DNA of 64,000 nt from Lysobacter prati (GTDB lineage Bacteria; Pseudomonadota; Gammaproteobacteria; Xanthomonadales; Xanthomonadaceae), in the NCBI RefSeq assembly GCF_009765215.1, contig NZ_VLNV01000001.1, forward strand, positions 372,001 to 436,000. The letters run 5' to 3'. The notes below the pieces were generated by a model. The model made no database searches and was not told the origin of the DNA. It saw nothing but the letters and a program-made list of their open reading frames with translations. The translations under genes were made by a program, and so were the position numbers. Positions 7,983 through 18,683 of the stretch are shown here, one piece after another. The stretch's first letter is position 1. Every line of letters begins with the position of its first letter.

Positions 7983-8091
7983 CCCCCAAGTTGGGGGCGA
8001 TTCGCACCGAAGGTGCGAATGGGGGATGGATGCCGCGGCCTTGGGGCCCGAGATTCGGCACGAATCTTGGGGGTTTCGGGCGCAGCCCGGA
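7983..8091. repeat. Array of short hairpins after the sensor kinase
   Basis: Four successive inverted repeats fill this 130-base gap: CCCCC/GGGGG at 7983-7997, a perfect ATTCGCAC/GTGCGAAT stem at 8000-8020, AGATTCG/CGAATCT at 8051-8067 and TTCGGGC/GCCCG at 8075-8090. The converging genes suggest bidirectional termination or mRNA 3'-end protection, but there is no clear T-tract. Confidence 0.5.
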
Positions 8092-8092
8092 A

Positions 8093-8605
8093 TCAGGCGT
8101 TTTTATTGTGCCCGCGCATCACGCGCTGCTTCTCGCGCTGCCAGTCCTGTTCCTTGCTGGCCTGGCGCTTGTCGTGGGCCTGCTTGCCCTTGGCCAGGGC
8201 GATCTCGCACTTGACCTTGTTGCCCTTCCAGTACAGCGCGGTCGGGACGACGGTATAGCCGTCGCGCTGGATGCGGCCGATCAGGTTGTCGATCTCGTGG
8301 CGGTGCATCAGCAGCTTGCGGGTGCGGCGCTCCTCGGGGATGACGTGGGTCGAGGCCATGATCAGCGGGGTGATCTGCACGCCGTGCAGGAACATCTCGC
8401 CGTTACGCACCATCGCGTAGCCTTCGATGATGTTGGCGCGGCCGGCGCGGATCGCCTTCAGCTCCCAGCCCTGCAGGGACAGCCCGGCCTCGAACTTCTC
8501 CTCGAGGAGGTAGTCGTGGCGCGCGCGCTTGTTAAGCGCGATGGTGCCGCCGGCGCCGCCCTTTCCCTTATCCTTGCCGCTCTTGTTGTTGGAATTCTTG
8601 GACAT
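8093..8605 (-). CDS. smpB: SsrA-binding protein SmpB
   Basis: A 170-residue protein that binds the tRNA-like domain of tmRNA and positions it in the empty A site of stalled ribosomes. Family hallmarks are visible: [32 protein letters not shown] and the basic tail [20 protein letters not shown]. It has a lysine/glycine-rich N-terminal extension of about 22 residues. Its gene and ssrA are separated by a sensor kinase gene and share the same strand. It is divergent from ratA, with a 73-base promoter gap. The ATG at 8603-8605 is chosen because upstream sequence is unlike SmpB. Confidence 0.97.
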   Translation of the reverse strand: MSKNSNNKSGKDKGKGGAGGTIALNKRARHDYLLEEKFEAGLSLQGWELKAIRAGRANIIEGYAMVRNGEMFLHGVQITPLIMASTHVIPEERRTRKLLMHRHEIDNLIGRIQRDGYTVVPTALYWKGNKVKCEIALAKGKQAHDKRQASKEQDWQREKQRVMRGHNKNA

Positions 8606-8678
8606 CGCGCCATTGTCCCCGAACCGGGGCCTGGGCGATACCACGCCCCAGAGCCCAGGCGGACGCCCAGCCCAGACC

Positions 8679-9113
8679 ATGCAGACCATCCGCCGCACCG
8701 CCCTTGTCGAACACTCCGCTGCGCGCATGTTCGCGCTGGTCAACGACGTGGCCGCCTATCCGCGCCGCTTCGACTGGTGCGAGGCCGCGCAGGTGCTGGA
8801 GGCCGGGGACGGTCGCATCGTCGCCCGCCTCGATATCGGCTTCGGCGCGCTGCGCACGTGGTTCACCACCGAGAACACCATGTCGCCGCCGCATCACATC
8901 GAGCTGAAACTGGTCGACGGCCCGTTTCGCAGTCTCGGCGGGCGCTGGGAGTTCCATGCCCTGGATGAGTCGGCCTGCAAGGTCACGCTCACGTTGACGA
9001 TCGAACCGAAGGTCAAGCTGCTGGGCCCGGCGATGGCGATTGGCTTCCAGGGCCTGGCCGACCGCATGGTCGACGACTTCATCAAAGTGGCCGACCGCGG
9101 CGAGGAAGCGTGA
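8679..9113 (+). CDS. ratA: Ribosome-association toxin RatA / coenzyme Q-binding START-like protein
   Basis: A 144-residue protein of the polyketide cyclase/START-like family: [45 protein letters not shown], and the closing [18 protein letters not shown]. In this family (E. coli RatA/YfjG, yeast Coq10) roles in ubiquinone handling and in blocking 70S assembly have been proposed. Divergent to smpB and overlapping rnfH by four bases (GTGA). This smpB-ratA-rnfH arrangement is conserved in gammaproteobacteria. Confidence 0.92.
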   Translation: MQTIRRTALVEHSAARMFALVNDVAAYPRRFDWCEAAQVLEAGDGRIVARLDIGFGALRTWFTTENTMSPPHHIELKLVDGPFRSLGGRWEFHALDESACKVTLTLTIEPKVKLLGPAMAIGFQGLADRMVDDFIKVADRGEEA

Positions 9114-9373
9114 AGGTCGAAGTCGTCCGCGCATGGCCTCGCCGGTTCGAAGCGGTGGCGCTGGATCTGGACGAGGACGCTTGCGTGGAAGACGCGCTGC
9201 GGGCCACCGGGCTGGCGGGCGATCCGGAAACGACCGGCTATGCGGTATTCGGCGTGCGCGTGGCGGTCGACACACGGCTGCGCGATGGCGACCGGCTGGA
9301 ACTGCTCAGGCCGCTGCTGGCGGACCCGAAAGAGTCACGCCGCCGGCGGGCGCGGCAGGTGCCGCGCAAGTAG
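9110..9373 (+). CDS. rnfH: RnfH family ubiquitin-like protein
   Basis: An 87-residue protein with a beta-grasp pattern: [29 protein letters not shown], and GDRLELLRPLLADPKESRRRRA. The GTG start at 9110 overlaps the ratA stop (GTGA). RnfH has no settled function. It is linked by name to electron-transport rnf genes but is usually found next to ratA, as here. Confidence 0.9.
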   Translation: MKVEVVRAWPRRFEAVALDLDEDACVEDALRATGLAGDPETTGYAVFGVRVAVDTRLRDGDRLELLRPLLADPKESRRRRARQVPRK

Positions 9374-9416
9374 CTCGAAGTGGTGGGGCAGCGCGGGTGC
9401 CGCGCTGCGACCGGAA

Positions 9417-9827
9417 TCAGCGCCCGCGGCGCTTTTCCTTTTCCTTGGGCAGGTTGCGGCCGAACTGCTTCGGCGCGGCCTTGGCCAGGTCTTCGTCCTG
9501 CTCGGGGAAGTAGTCGCCTTCCCACTTGGCCAGGGTGTCGTTCTCGAACCACAGGGTGAGGTTCTTGATCTCGGTGTGGCCAACGCGGTCGGTGCGCTGG
9601 GTCGAGGTGTAGTCCCAACGGTTGTGGTGGAACGGGTCCTCGATCGACGGCGAGCCCAGCAGCAGGGTCACCTGTTGCTTGCTCATGCCGGTCTGCAACT
9701 GGTCGACATTGGCCTTTTCCAGCAGGTTGCCCTGGTAGATCGGCTGCTTGTAGAGGATGCCGCACCCGCCGGTAACCATGGCGATGGAAAGGACCAACAG
9801 GAGCTTGTGCATCGTGTGCTTCGGCAT
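9417..9827 (-). CDS. bamE: Outer membrane protein assembly lipoprotein BamE (OmlA/SmpA)
   Basis: A 136-residue lipoprotein. The signal sequence ends in the lipobox TGGC with the lipidated cysteine at residue 22 (if read from ATG 9825-9827; an internal ATG at 9812 is possible). The BamE core is seen in LLEKANVDQLQTGMSKQQVTLLLGSP and NRWDYTS. The tail is charged, rich in KEKEKRR. BamE stabilises the BamABCD complex inserting outer membrane proteins. It is divergent from fur, the same arrangement as the omlA-fur pair of Xanthomonas. Confidence 0.95.
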   Translation of the reverse strand: MPKHTMHKLLLVLSIAMVTGGCGILYKQPIYQGNLLEKANVDQLQTGMSKQQVTLLLGSPSIEDPFHHNRWDYTSTQRTDRVGHTEIKNLTLWFENDTLAKWEGDYFPEQDEDLAKAAPKQFGRNLPKEKEKRRGR

Positions 9828-10000
9828 CGGTGTCTACGACAGGCGGATAACGCGGCGATGATACACTGAAGCCCGCATCCACCAAGCGCGGACGCGGGCG
9901 GCGGGGGGCCGACAGCGTTCATCGGGCGTTTCGGCGCCGGGCGCCAGCCCCCCTCCATGGCCGCCGCGCCGTCCGGCAAAGCTCGACCCGAGGAAACCAG

Positions 10001-10402
10001 ATGGAATCGCAAGACCTGCGCAATGCCGGACTGAAGGTCACGCACCCGCGCCTGAGGATCCTGGAGCTGCTGGAGCAGTCCAAGCCGCGCCACATGACCG
10101 CCGAAGACATCTATCGCCACCTGCTCGAGCACGGCGAGGACATCGGCCTGGCCACGGTCTACCGCGTCCTGACCCAGTTCGAGGCCGCCGGTCTGGTCCT
10201 CAAGCACAACTTCGAGGCCGGGCAGTCGGTGTACGAACTCGACCGTGGCCATCACCACGACCACATGGTCGACGTCGACACCGGCAAGATCACCGAGTTC
10301 GAAAGCGCGGAGATCGAGGAGCTGCAGCGCAAGATCGCAGCCAAGCACGGTTACGAGATCGAAGAGCACTCGCTGGTGCTGTACGTGCGCAAGAAGCGCT
10401 GA
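10001..10402 (+). CDS. fur: Ferric uptake regulator Fur
   Basis: A 133-residue repressor: winged helix at about 10-80 (HPRLRILELLEQ, HMTAEDIYRHLLE, GLATVYRVLTQFEAAGLV), then the metal-binding HHHDHM segment and dimerisation domain ending in HSLVLYVRKKR. The CxxC of E. coli Fur is absent: the segment reads MVDVDTGKITEF, as in the Pseudomonas-type Fur, so no structural zinc site of that kind. With Fe2+ it represses iron uptake genes. An upstream start region of 170 bases is shared with bamE. Confidence 0.96.
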   Translation: MESQDLRNAGLKVTHPRLRILELLEQSKPRHMTAEDIYRHLLEHGEDIGLATVYRVLTQFEAAGLVLKHNFEAGQSVYELDRGHHHDHMVDVDTGKITEFESAEIEELQRKIAAKHGYEIEEHSLVLYVRKKR

Positions 10403-10463
10403 GAAGTGAGGTCCGGGCCAGGCGCTGACTTCCCAGTGGCGGCCAGACACAAGGACGAACGCC

Positions 10464-10904
10464 ATGCTTAGCCAGTTGCTCTGGGCATTGCTGCTCACCG
10501 CGATCTGCGTGGTGATGCATAGCGCTTACAGTGCCCACACCATCAAGCAGCTTGCCAAGGCGGCGCGGCCGCGCGAAGGCCGCTACCTGCACTTCTTCCT
10601 GGTCCGGGTGGTGATCGCGCTGATGCTGCTGCATAGCGCCGAAACGATCGTATGGGCGTGGTTCTACGAGTGGAAGAACGCCGAGTGGACCTGGAACACC
10701 GCGCTGTATTTCTCGGTGGTCAGCTATGCCACGCTCGGTTACGGCGATGTATTGCTGCCGCCGGAATGGCGCCTGGTCGGCGCGCTGCAAAGCCTGGTCG
10801 GCGTGCTGCTGGCGGGCTGGTCGGTGGCCTTGCTGGTGGCCGTGTTGCAGTCGACGCTGCGCAAGAAGGTCGCCGAAGAGCGGCTTCCCCAGCGAAAGGA
10901 GTAA
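10464..10904 (+). CDS. Two-helix potassium channel-like membrane protein
   Basis: A 146-residue protein with membrane helices at about 3-20, 45-66 and 105-128, and a pore loop carrying the K+ selectivity filter TLGYGD (residues 90-95). This is the minimal Ion_trans_2/Kch pore without a cytosolic RCK domain; the tail is only a short basic helix. It could form a tetrameric K+ channel. It follows fur by about 60 bases, possibly in one transcript. Convergent with recN. Confidence 0.82.
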   Translation: MLSQLLWALLLTAICVVMHSAYSAHTIKQLAKAARPREGRYLHFFLVRVVIALMLLHSAETIVWAWFYEWKNAEWTWNTALYFSVVSYATLGYGDVLLPPEWRLVGALQSLVGVLLAGWSVALLVAVLQSTLRKKVAEERLPQRKE

Positions 10905-10906
10905 GG

Positions 10907-10933
10907 GTTGGCCGACGTCAGACGTCGGCCAAC
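10907..10933. repeat. Perfect 13-bp inverted repeat overlapping the recN stop
   Basis: GTTGGCCGACGTC (10907-10919) and GACGTCGGCCAAC (10921-10933) flank a single base. The right arm encodes the last recN codons. It lies between two convergent genes and lacks a T-tract, so it may be a weak bidirectional terminator or a protein-binding site. Confidence 0.6.
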
Positions 10934-12582
10934 AGACGCTTGGCCGCAGCCCGCGCTTCGCGGGTGAGCTCGACGCCGCCGAGCATGCGCGCCAGCTCTT
11001 CCTCGCGCTGCTTGGCATTGAGCAGTTGCACCGCGCTCTGGGTGACACCCTCGCTGGCGGCTTTGCTGACCCGATAGTGGGCGTGGCCCTGCGCGGCGAC
11101 CTGCGGCAAATGGGTCACGCACAGCACCTGGCGGCTGGCACCCAGTGCGCGCAGCTTCTGGCCGACGATCTCGGCCACGGCGCCGCCGATGCCGGTGTCG
11201 ACTTCGTCGAAGACCATGGTCGGCACGGCATCCAGTCCCAGCGCGGCGACCTCGATCGCCAGCGAGATGCGCGACAGCTCGCCGCCGGAGGCGACCTTGC
11301 GCAGCGCCCGCGCCGGTTGGCCCGGGTTGGCGGCGACCAGGAACTCGACGCGTTCGCCGCCCTGCGGGTCGGGCCGGTCGGTTTCGAGCGGCTCGATCTG
11401 GACATCGAAGCGGCCGCCGCCCATGCCCAGTTCCGAGATCAGCGCGGTGGTGCTGGCCGACAGGTTGGCCGCGGCCTCGCGGCGCAGGCGTCCGAGCACG
11501 TCGGCGGCCTGGCGCCAGTCGCGGCGGGCGGCTTCGATCTCGGTATCGAGGCGGGCCAGGCGTACGCCGGCGCCCTGCAGCGATTCCAGCTCGGCCGCGA
11601 TCGCATCGCGTTGCGCGCCCAGCTGTTCGGGCGGCACGCGGTGCTTGCGCGCCAGTTCGTGGATGCGGGTCAGGCGTTGTTCGATCAGTTCCAGCGCCGA
11701 CGGGTCGAGGTCGAGGTCGCTGCGAACCCGGTCGAGCAGGGCGAGCGCCTCGTCGACCTGGATAGCAGCGGCATCGAGCATGCCGTCGACATTGCCCAGG
11801 CGCGGCTCGTGTTCGAGCACGCGCTGCAGGTCGCTGCGAACCTGTTGCAGGCTGCGCGAGAGCGAGGGGCCTTCCTCGCCGCCGAGGCGGGTGAAGGCAC
11901 CTTCGCAGGCGGCGATCAGGTCGGCGGCATGGGCCTGGCGGCGATGGTCGTCCTGCAGGCGCGCGATGGCCTCGGCTTCCAGGTCTTCGCGATCGAGCTC
12001 GCCATGCTGGTGTTCCAGCCATCCGATGCGGTCGGAGACGTCGCCCTTGGCCGACAGCTCGTCGCGCTCTGCCAGCAGCGCGCTCCAGCGCGTCGCCGCG
12101 GCGCCGACGGCAGCGAGTTCGGCCTGCGTGCGGCCAAAGGCATCCAGCAGCGCCAGCTGGCTGGGGCGCGACAGCAGCGCCTGGTGCTCGTGCTGGCCAT
12201 GGATCTCGACCAGCAGGGCGGACAGTTCGCTGAGCTGGCCCAGGGTGACCGGGCGGCCATTGACCCAGGCGCGCGAGCCGCCATCAGCGCGGATGACGCG
12301 GCGGATCTGGCAGGCCTCGTCTTCGTCCAGTTCGTTGTCGCGCAGCCAGGCAGCGGCCAGCGGGACGTCGTCGAGGCTGAAGCCGGCGACCAGTTCGGCG
12401 CGGTCGGCGCCATGGCGGACCACGCCGCTGTCGGCGCGCAGGCCCGAGATCAGGCCCAGCGCATCGACCAGCAACGACTTGCCGGCGCCGGTCTCGCCGG
12501 AGATGACGGTCAGGCCGGGCCCGAAGCCGAGCTCGGCTTCACTGACCACGGCGAACTGCTTGAGGGAGAGGTGGACGAGCAT
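10918..12582 (-). CDS. recN: DNA repair protein RecN
   Basis: A 554-residue SMC-like ATPase for double-strand break repair. Walker A is GETGAGKS near residue 30 (ISGETGAGKSLLVDALGL). The coiled-coil middle is rich in E/Q/R. The C-terminal ATPase half has the signature SGGELSRISLAIEV and Walker B TMVFDEVDTGIGG, followed by LCVTHLPQVAAQGHAHYRV. The ATG at 12580-12582 matches the conserved MLVHLSLKQFAVV start. It is divergent from hrcA with about 130 bases between, as in Xanthomonadaceae. No LexA box was recognised upstream. Confidence 0.97.
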   Translation of the reverse strand: MLVHLSLKQFAVVSEAELGFGPGLTVISGETGAGKSLLVDALGLISGLRADSGVVRHGADRAELVAGFSLDDVPLAAAWLRDNELDEDEACQIRRVIRADGGSRAWVNGRPVTLGQLSELSALLVEIHGQHEHQALLSRPSQLALLDAFGRTQAELAAVGAAATRWSALLAERDELSAKGDVSDRIGWLEHQHGELDREDLEAEAIARLQDDHRRQAHAADLIAACEGAFTRLGGEEGPSLSRSLQQVRSDLQRVLEHEPRLGNVDGMLDAAAIQVDEALALLDRVRSDLDLDPSALELIEQRLTRIHELARKHRVPPEQLGAQRDAIAAELESLQGAGVRLARLDTEIEAARRDWRQAADVLGRLRREAAANLSASTTALISELGMGGGRFDVQIEPLETDRPDPQGGERVEFLVAANPGQPARALRKVASGGELSRISLAIEVAALGLDAVPTMVFDEVDTGIGGAVAEIVGQKLRALGASRQVLCVTHLPQVAAQGHAHYRVSKAASEGVTQSAVQLLNAKQREEELARMLGGVELTREARAAAKRLLADV

Positions 12583-12714
12583 GGAGCGCGATTGTGCCTT
12601 GTGTGGGTTGCGGCGTGATAGCGGGGGAGCGTCTCGCAGGTTCAGATCTGCAGACTCGGCCGCCGTGGCAGGAACCGAAAACCCTTGCACCGGATCGGGC
12701 AGCGCCCTATCAAT

Positions 12715-13779
12715 ATGCCCGTCATGAACCGCAAACCTGCCGATCCCAGCCTCGATCCGCGTGCACGGCAGCTGTTGCGCACCCTGATCGGCCGCTACAT
12801 CAACAGCGGCGAGCCGATCGGCTCGCAGACGCTGGCACGGCACGCGGGGCTGGACGTCAGCGCGGCGACCATCCGCAACATCCTGGCCGACCTGGAAGAC
12901 GCCGGCCTGCTCAGCGCGCCGCACAGTTCGGCCGGACGGATCCCGACGGCCCAGGGCTACCGCCTGTTCGTCGACTCGCTGCTGCAGGTGCGACCGCTGC
13001 CGGACAGCGACCTGGCCCGCCTGCGCGGTGAACTGCCGGCCGGCTCTGGCACCCAGGCCCTGCTCGGCAGCGCCTCGGAGCTGCTCTCGGCGATGACCCA
13101 TTTCGTCGGCGTGGTCAGCGTGCCGCGGCGCGAGCAGTTCGCCTTCCGCCGCATCGACTTCGTCCCGCTCGATGGCGCGCGCGTGCTGGCGATCCTGGTA
13201 TTCGCCGACAACGAAGTGCAGAACCGGATCGTGCAGACCCGTCGCCCGTTCGACAGTGGCGAGCTCGAGCGCGTCGCCAACTACCTGAACGCCCATTTCG
13301 CCGGGCGCACCGTGGCCGACATCCGCGCCACCCTACTGCGCGAGCTGCGCACCGCCCAGACCGAGATGCAGTCGTTGCTGACGCAGTCGGTCGAGCTGGC
13401 CGAACAGGCCCTGGCCCCCGGCGGCGATGACATGGTCCTGGCCGGGCAGACCCGGCTGATGGGGGTGCAGGAACTGGCCGACCTCGACCGCCTGCGCGAC
13501 CTGTTCGACGCCTTCGCCCGCAAGCGCGAGATCCTGCAGCTGCTCGAACGCACGGTGCAGGCACCGGGGGTACGCATTTTCATCGGCGAGGAGACCGGCC
13601 TGGCGCCGCTGGAAGGGATGTCGCTGGTCACCGCCCCTTACGTGGCCGGCGGTGGCAGCGGGCAGGTGCTGGGGGTCCTGGGGGTCATCGGGCCGACCCG
13701 GATGGCTTACGAGCGGGTGATTCCGGTGGTCCAGGCCGCCGCCGATGCGCTTGGGGCGGCGATCCATTCCGAGTCCTGA
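12715..13779 (+). CDS. hrcA: Heat-inducible transcription repressor HrcA
   Basis: About 354 residues if read from ATG 12715; ATG 12724 is nearly as likely and neither has a clear Shine-Dalgarno. The N-terminal winged helix is DPRARQLLRTLIGRYINSGEPIGS and VSAATIRNILADLEDAGLL, followed by SSAGRIPTAQGYR. The GAF-like middle and the dimerisation region EEVG-like end (IFIGEETGLAPLEGMSLV, GVLGVIGPTRMAYERVI) are intact. HrcA represses chaperone genes through CIRCE operators with GroE help. No CIRCE repeat was found in this window, so its target may be elsewhere (for example groES). Confidence 0.95.
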   Translation: MPVMNRKPADPSLDPRARQLLRTLIGRYINSGEPIGSQTLARHAGLDVSAATIRNILADLEDAGLLSAPHSSAGRIPTAQGYRLFVDSLLQVRPLPDSDLARLRGELPAGSGTQALLGSASELLSAMTHFVGVVSVPRREQFAFRRIDFVPLDGARVLAILVFADNEVQNRIVQTRRPFDSGELERVANYLNAHFAGRTVADIRATLLRELRTAQTEMQSLLTQSVELAEQALAPGGDDMVLAGQTRLMGVQELADLDRLRDLFDAFARKREILQLLERTVQAPGVRIFIGEETGLAPLEGMSLVTAPYVAGGGSGQVLGVLGVIGPTRMAYERVIPVVQAAADALGAAIHSES

Positions 13780-13883
13780 CGGGCCGGGGTACTGAGGGGC
13801 CGCCGCGGCAACCGCCGCTGACACCGGGAACACCCTCTGGCCGGCCGGGAAGGTACTTGGCCGTCGCCAACGGCGCAGTTCGT

Positions 13884-13910
13884 CTTGAAACCTCGCAGGG
13901 CGGCCCCATT
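13884..13910 (+). promoter_or_regulatory. Sigma-32-type heat-shock promoter upstream of grpE
   Basis: CTTGAAA (13884-13890) and CCCCATT (13904-13910) match the sigma-32 consensus boxes with a 13-bp spacer. It lies 72 bases before the grpE start, downstream of hrcA, so grpE-dnaK-dnaJ could be heat-induced apart from hrcA. Confidence 0.8.
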
Positions 13911-13981
13911 GCTGCCCTGTCGCGCCATGAGCGCGGATTTCCGAATTGTTTGGCGCCATTGGCGCAGGGATGGAGCACCGC

Positions 13982-14503
13982 ATGACCCAGATCGATCCGC
14001 AAGACACCCCCGAAAACGACACCCTGGACCTCTCCGACGACGCCGATTCGCTGGCGGCGCAACTGCAGGCCGCCCGTGCCGAACTGACGCAGCTGCGCGA
14101 GGACTCGCTGCGCGAACGCGCCGAGCTCGAGAACCAGCGCAAGCGCATGGCCCGCGACATCGACATGGCGCGCAAGTTCGCCAATGAGCGCGTGCTCGGC
14201 GACCTGCTGCCGGTGATCGACAGCCTCGAGGCTGGCCTCACCATCCAGGCCGACACCGCCCAGCACCTGCGCGAAGGCATGGAGCTGACCCTGCGCCAGC
14301 TGCTCAAGGTCGTCACCGACAACGGCCTGGTCGCGATCGATCCGGCCGGCAAGGCCTTCAACCCGGAGCAGCACCAGGCGATGAGCATGGTCGAGAGCGC
14401 CGGGCATGCGCCGGGCGACGTGGTCCAGGTCTACCAGAAGGGCTGGCTGCTCAACGACCGCCTGCTGCGCCCTGCGCTGGTGGTGGTGGCCAAGCACGAC
14501 TGA
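13982..14503 (+). CDS. grpE: Nucleotide exchange factor GrpE
   Basis: A 173-residue cochaperone that releases ADP from DnaK. An acidic N-terminus precedes a long coiled coil ([29 protein letters not shown]). Next come [28 protein letters not shown] and the beta domain with [15 protein letters not shown] and [28 protein letters not shown] 13982 is chosen; an earlier in-frame ATG at 13970 is possible. It is second in the hrcA-grpE-dnaK-dnaJ cluster. Confidence 0.97.
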   Translation: MTQIDPQDTPENDTLDLSDDADSLAAQLQAARAELTQLREDSLRERAELENQRKRMARDIDMARKFANERVLGDLLPVIDSLEAGLTIQADTAQHLREGMELTLRQLLKVVTDNGLVAIDPAGKAFNPEQHQAMSMVESAGHAPGDVVQVYQKGWLLNDRLLRPALVVVAKHD

Positions 14504-14553
14504 ACCATGGGGGCAGGGCAGCGCCAGGCGAGTGCCGAACAACGGCGTGATCG

Positions 14554-14582
14554 CTTGAAGAGCCCGCCGCCGGCCCCCAGAT
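14554..14582 (+). promoter_or_regulatory. Second sigma-32-type promoter, upstream of dnaK
   Basis: CTTGAAG (14554-14560), a 14-bp spacer and CCCCAGAT (14575-14582) resemble the heat-shock consensus with one mismatch in each box. Transcription would start about 60 bases before dnaK. Confidence 0.65.
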
Positions 14583-14650
14583 AACGCACATCGGCGCCAC
14601 AACAGATTCGGCGCCACACCTTTTCAAGCATTAGCGAGGGAGCTACACAC

Positions 14651-16561
<1,911 letters not shown>

Positions 16562-16722
16562 GGCGGGATAGGAAACGGGGAGCCGGAGTGAGGACAGCGC
16601 AGCCAATGGCAGTGCTTCCGCAACCGGTTCCCCTTTCTCGTGTTCGCGGCCTTGCGTCGATGAGTCGCACGGCCCTTCGCTTTGACGATCCCCCCTACTG
16701 AGTTACCGAGTCATACCCGGCA

Positions 16723-17853
16723 ATGAGCAAGCGCGATTACTACGAAGTCCTGGGCGTGGCCCGTGACGCCAGCGACGAAGACCTGAAAAAGGCCTATCGC
16801 CGCTGCGCGATGAAACACCACCCGGACCGCAATCCGGGAGATGCCGCCGCCGAGGCGACATTCAAGGAGTGCAAGGAAGCCTACGAGGTCCTGACCGACG
16901 GCAATCGCCGTCGCGCCTACGACCAGCATGGCCACGCCGCTTTCGAGCACGGCATGGGCGGTGGTGGTGGCGGCGGTGCCGGCTACGCCGACATGGGCGA
17001 CATCTTCGGCGACATCTTCGGCAACATCTTTGGCGGAGGCGGCGCTGCGCGCGGCCCGCGTCGCGGTGCCGACATCGGCTACGTGATGGAGCTGTCGCTG
17101 GAAGAGGCAGTGGGCGGCATCGAGAAGACCATCGAGATCCCGACCCTCGACGAATGCGACACCTGCGACGGTACCGGCTCGGCCGACGGCAACCTCGAGA
17201 CCTGCTCGACCTGCCAGGGCCGTGGCCAGGTGCGGTTCCAGCGCGGCATCTTCTCGATGCAGCAGGCCTGCCCGCATTGCGGCGGCCGTGGCAAGACCAT
17301 TGCCAATCCGTGTGGCGACTGCAACGGACAGGGACGCGTGGAGCGCACCAAGACCCTGCAGGTGAAGATTCCCGCCGGTGTCGACAACGGCGATCGCATC
17401 CGTCTCACCGGCGAGGGCGAGGCCGGACCGGCCGGTTCGCCGCCGGGCGACCTGTACGTCGACGTGCGCGTGCGCGAGCACGAGATCTTCCAGCGCGACG
17501 GTGACGACCTGCACTGCGAAGTGCCGGTGCGTATCTCCCAGGCGTCCCTGGGCGACACGATCCGGGTGCCGACGCTGGATGGCGACGTCGAGCTGCGCAT
17601 CCCGGCCGAGAGCCAGACCGGAAAGCTGTTCCGCCTGCGCGACAAGGGCGTCAAATCCGTGCGCAGCCGCGCCCCCGGCGACCTGTATTGCCGGATCGTG
17701 GTCGAAACCCCGATCAACCTGACCCCCGAGCAGCGCGAGCTGCTGGAGAAGTTCGAAGCGACCTTTGTCGGGGAGGGAGCCCGCCGCCATTCACCGCGCG
17801 CGTCGACCTTTCTGGACGGAGTGAAGGGTTTCTGGGACCGGATGACGTCCTGA
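16723..17853 (+). CDS. dnaJ: Chaperone protein DnaJ (Hsp40)
   Basis: A 376-residue type I J-protein. The J domain (residues 1-70) has the HPD motif ([11 protein letters not shown]). A Gly/Phe-rich linker ([18 protein letters not shown]...) follows. The zinc-binding region has four CxxCxGxG-type repeats: [24 protein letters not shown] and CGDCNGQG. The C-terminal substrate domains end with a short [12 protein letters not shown]. It stimulates DnaK ATP hydrolysis and delivers substrates. It follows dnaK by 161 bases, so a separate or read-through transcript is possible. Confidence 0.98.
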   Translation: MSKRDYYEVLGVARDASDEDLKKAYRRCAMKHHPDRNPGDAAAEATFKECKEAYEVLTDGNRRRAYDQHGHAAFEHGMGGGGGGGAGYADMGDIFGDIFGNIFGGGGAARGPRRGADIGYVMELSLEEAVGGIEKTIEIPTLDECDTCDGTGSADGNLETCSTCQGRGQVRFQRGIFSMQQACPHCGGRGKTIANPCGDCNGQGRVERTKTLQVKIPAGVDNGDRIRLTGEGEAGPAGSPPGDLYVDVRVREHEIFQRDGDDLHCEVPVRISQASLGDTIRVPTLDGDVELRIPAESQTGKLFRLRDKGVKSVRSRAPGDLYCRIVVETPINLTPEQRELLEKFEATFVGEGARRHSPRASTFLDGVKGFWDRMTS

Positions 17854-17860
17854 GCCTCGT

Positions 17861-17882
17861 GGGAGCGGCTCAGCCTGCTCCC
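17861..17882. terminator. Hairpin between convergent dnaJ and GST-like gene
   Basis: GGGAGC (17861-17866) and GCTCCC (17877-17882) form a six-base stem with a ten-base loop that includes the stop of the leftward gene. No T-run is present, so termination is only suggested by position. Confidence 0.35.
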
Positions 17883-18592
17883 GCCAGTCGATTCCGCCAT
17901 CGCAGCAGATCCTCGAACTCGGTCGCCAGCGCCGCGTCGCTCCAGCAGCGGCGCGTGGCCGGGCCAAGCGGCGGTTCGATCTTCGCGGCGGGCGCGATGC
18001 CCTCCAGCACGACGGCCATGATGATGTCGGCGTAACTAAAGCGGCCCAACAGGTAATCGCAACCTGATGCATGCAGGCCAGCGCGCGTGCGCTGCAATGC
18101 AATCCGCAACGATCCCGGCACCAGCAGGTGCCGGTATTTGCGATCGAGCCGACGCGCTGCGTCGCGGGCGACGAAGCGCAAGGGCTGCCGCAGCGCCTGT
18201 GGCAGCACCGACGCAGACGCCTCGTCGAGCGCTTGTGGATCGGTAAGCACGCAGCGCACGACGCGGCTGCGCGCTTCGGCCAGTGCCGCCTCGCTGAGTT
18301 CGTTCCAGGGTGCGATCGCGTCGAAGTCGCCGAGCCGGTCGTCCCCGGCCAACGCGGCGGCATGGCGGGCGATATCCCACGAGCCGCGTACCACTTCTGA
18401 TCCGGTCAGCAGGACAGGCACCGACACCGGCCCCGCCCATCGCCGCATCCGCCAGCGCAGCCAGGGTTCGCTCAGCGTCGGCGTGTACTCGCGGTACGCG
18501 AAGTCGACGCCGCAGACCTCCAGCGCCCAGCGCGCCTTCTGCGTCCACGGCGAGAAGGCTTCACCAATCAGCAGTGCCTGGGGTGACGACAC
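17870..18592 (-). CDS. Glutathione S-transferase-like protein
   Basis: About 240 residues if started at GTG 18590-18592, which has GGAG seven bases upstream and places the thioredoxin-like fold at the usual distance from the start; longer in-frame starts (18634, 18655) exist. The N-terminal domain reads LLIGEAFSPWTQKARWALEVCGVDFAYREY, then VPVLLTGSEVVRGSWDIARH, the glutathione-site pattern. The C-terminal helical domain has LGRFSYADIIMAVVLEGI. Substrate unknown. It is divergent from dapB with 91 bases between. Confidence 0.78.
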   Translation of the reverse strand: MSSPQALLIGEAFSPWTQKARWALEVCGVDFAYREYTPTLSEPWLRWRMRRWAGPVSVPVLLTGSEVVRGSWDIARHAAALAGDDRLGDFDAIAPWNELSEAALAEARSRVVRCVLTDPQALDEASASVLPQALRQPLRFVARDAARRLDRKYRHLLVPGSLRIALQRTRAGLHASGCDYLLGRFSYADIIMAVVLEGIAPAAKIEPPLGPATRRCWSDAALATEFEDLLRWRNRLAGAG

Positions 18593-18683
18593 GGTCGTGC
18601 TCCGGCATGGATGGGGCTTGCCGATTATCACCATTGGGGCAGTTCGCTTGTCCACGCGGCCTCGTTGCGATTAGCCTGCGCGC

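Noticed and set aside
12685-12714. CTTGCAC and CCCTATCA boxes resembling a sigma-32 promoter before hrcA
   Set aside because: The -10-like box lies only a few bases before the likely hrcA start, so transcription would begin inside the gene, and the box matches are poor.
12600-14650. CIRCE operator (TTAGCACTC-N9-GAGTGCTAA) expected near hrcA/grpE/dnaK
   Set aside because: Read both gaps and found no recognisable copy.
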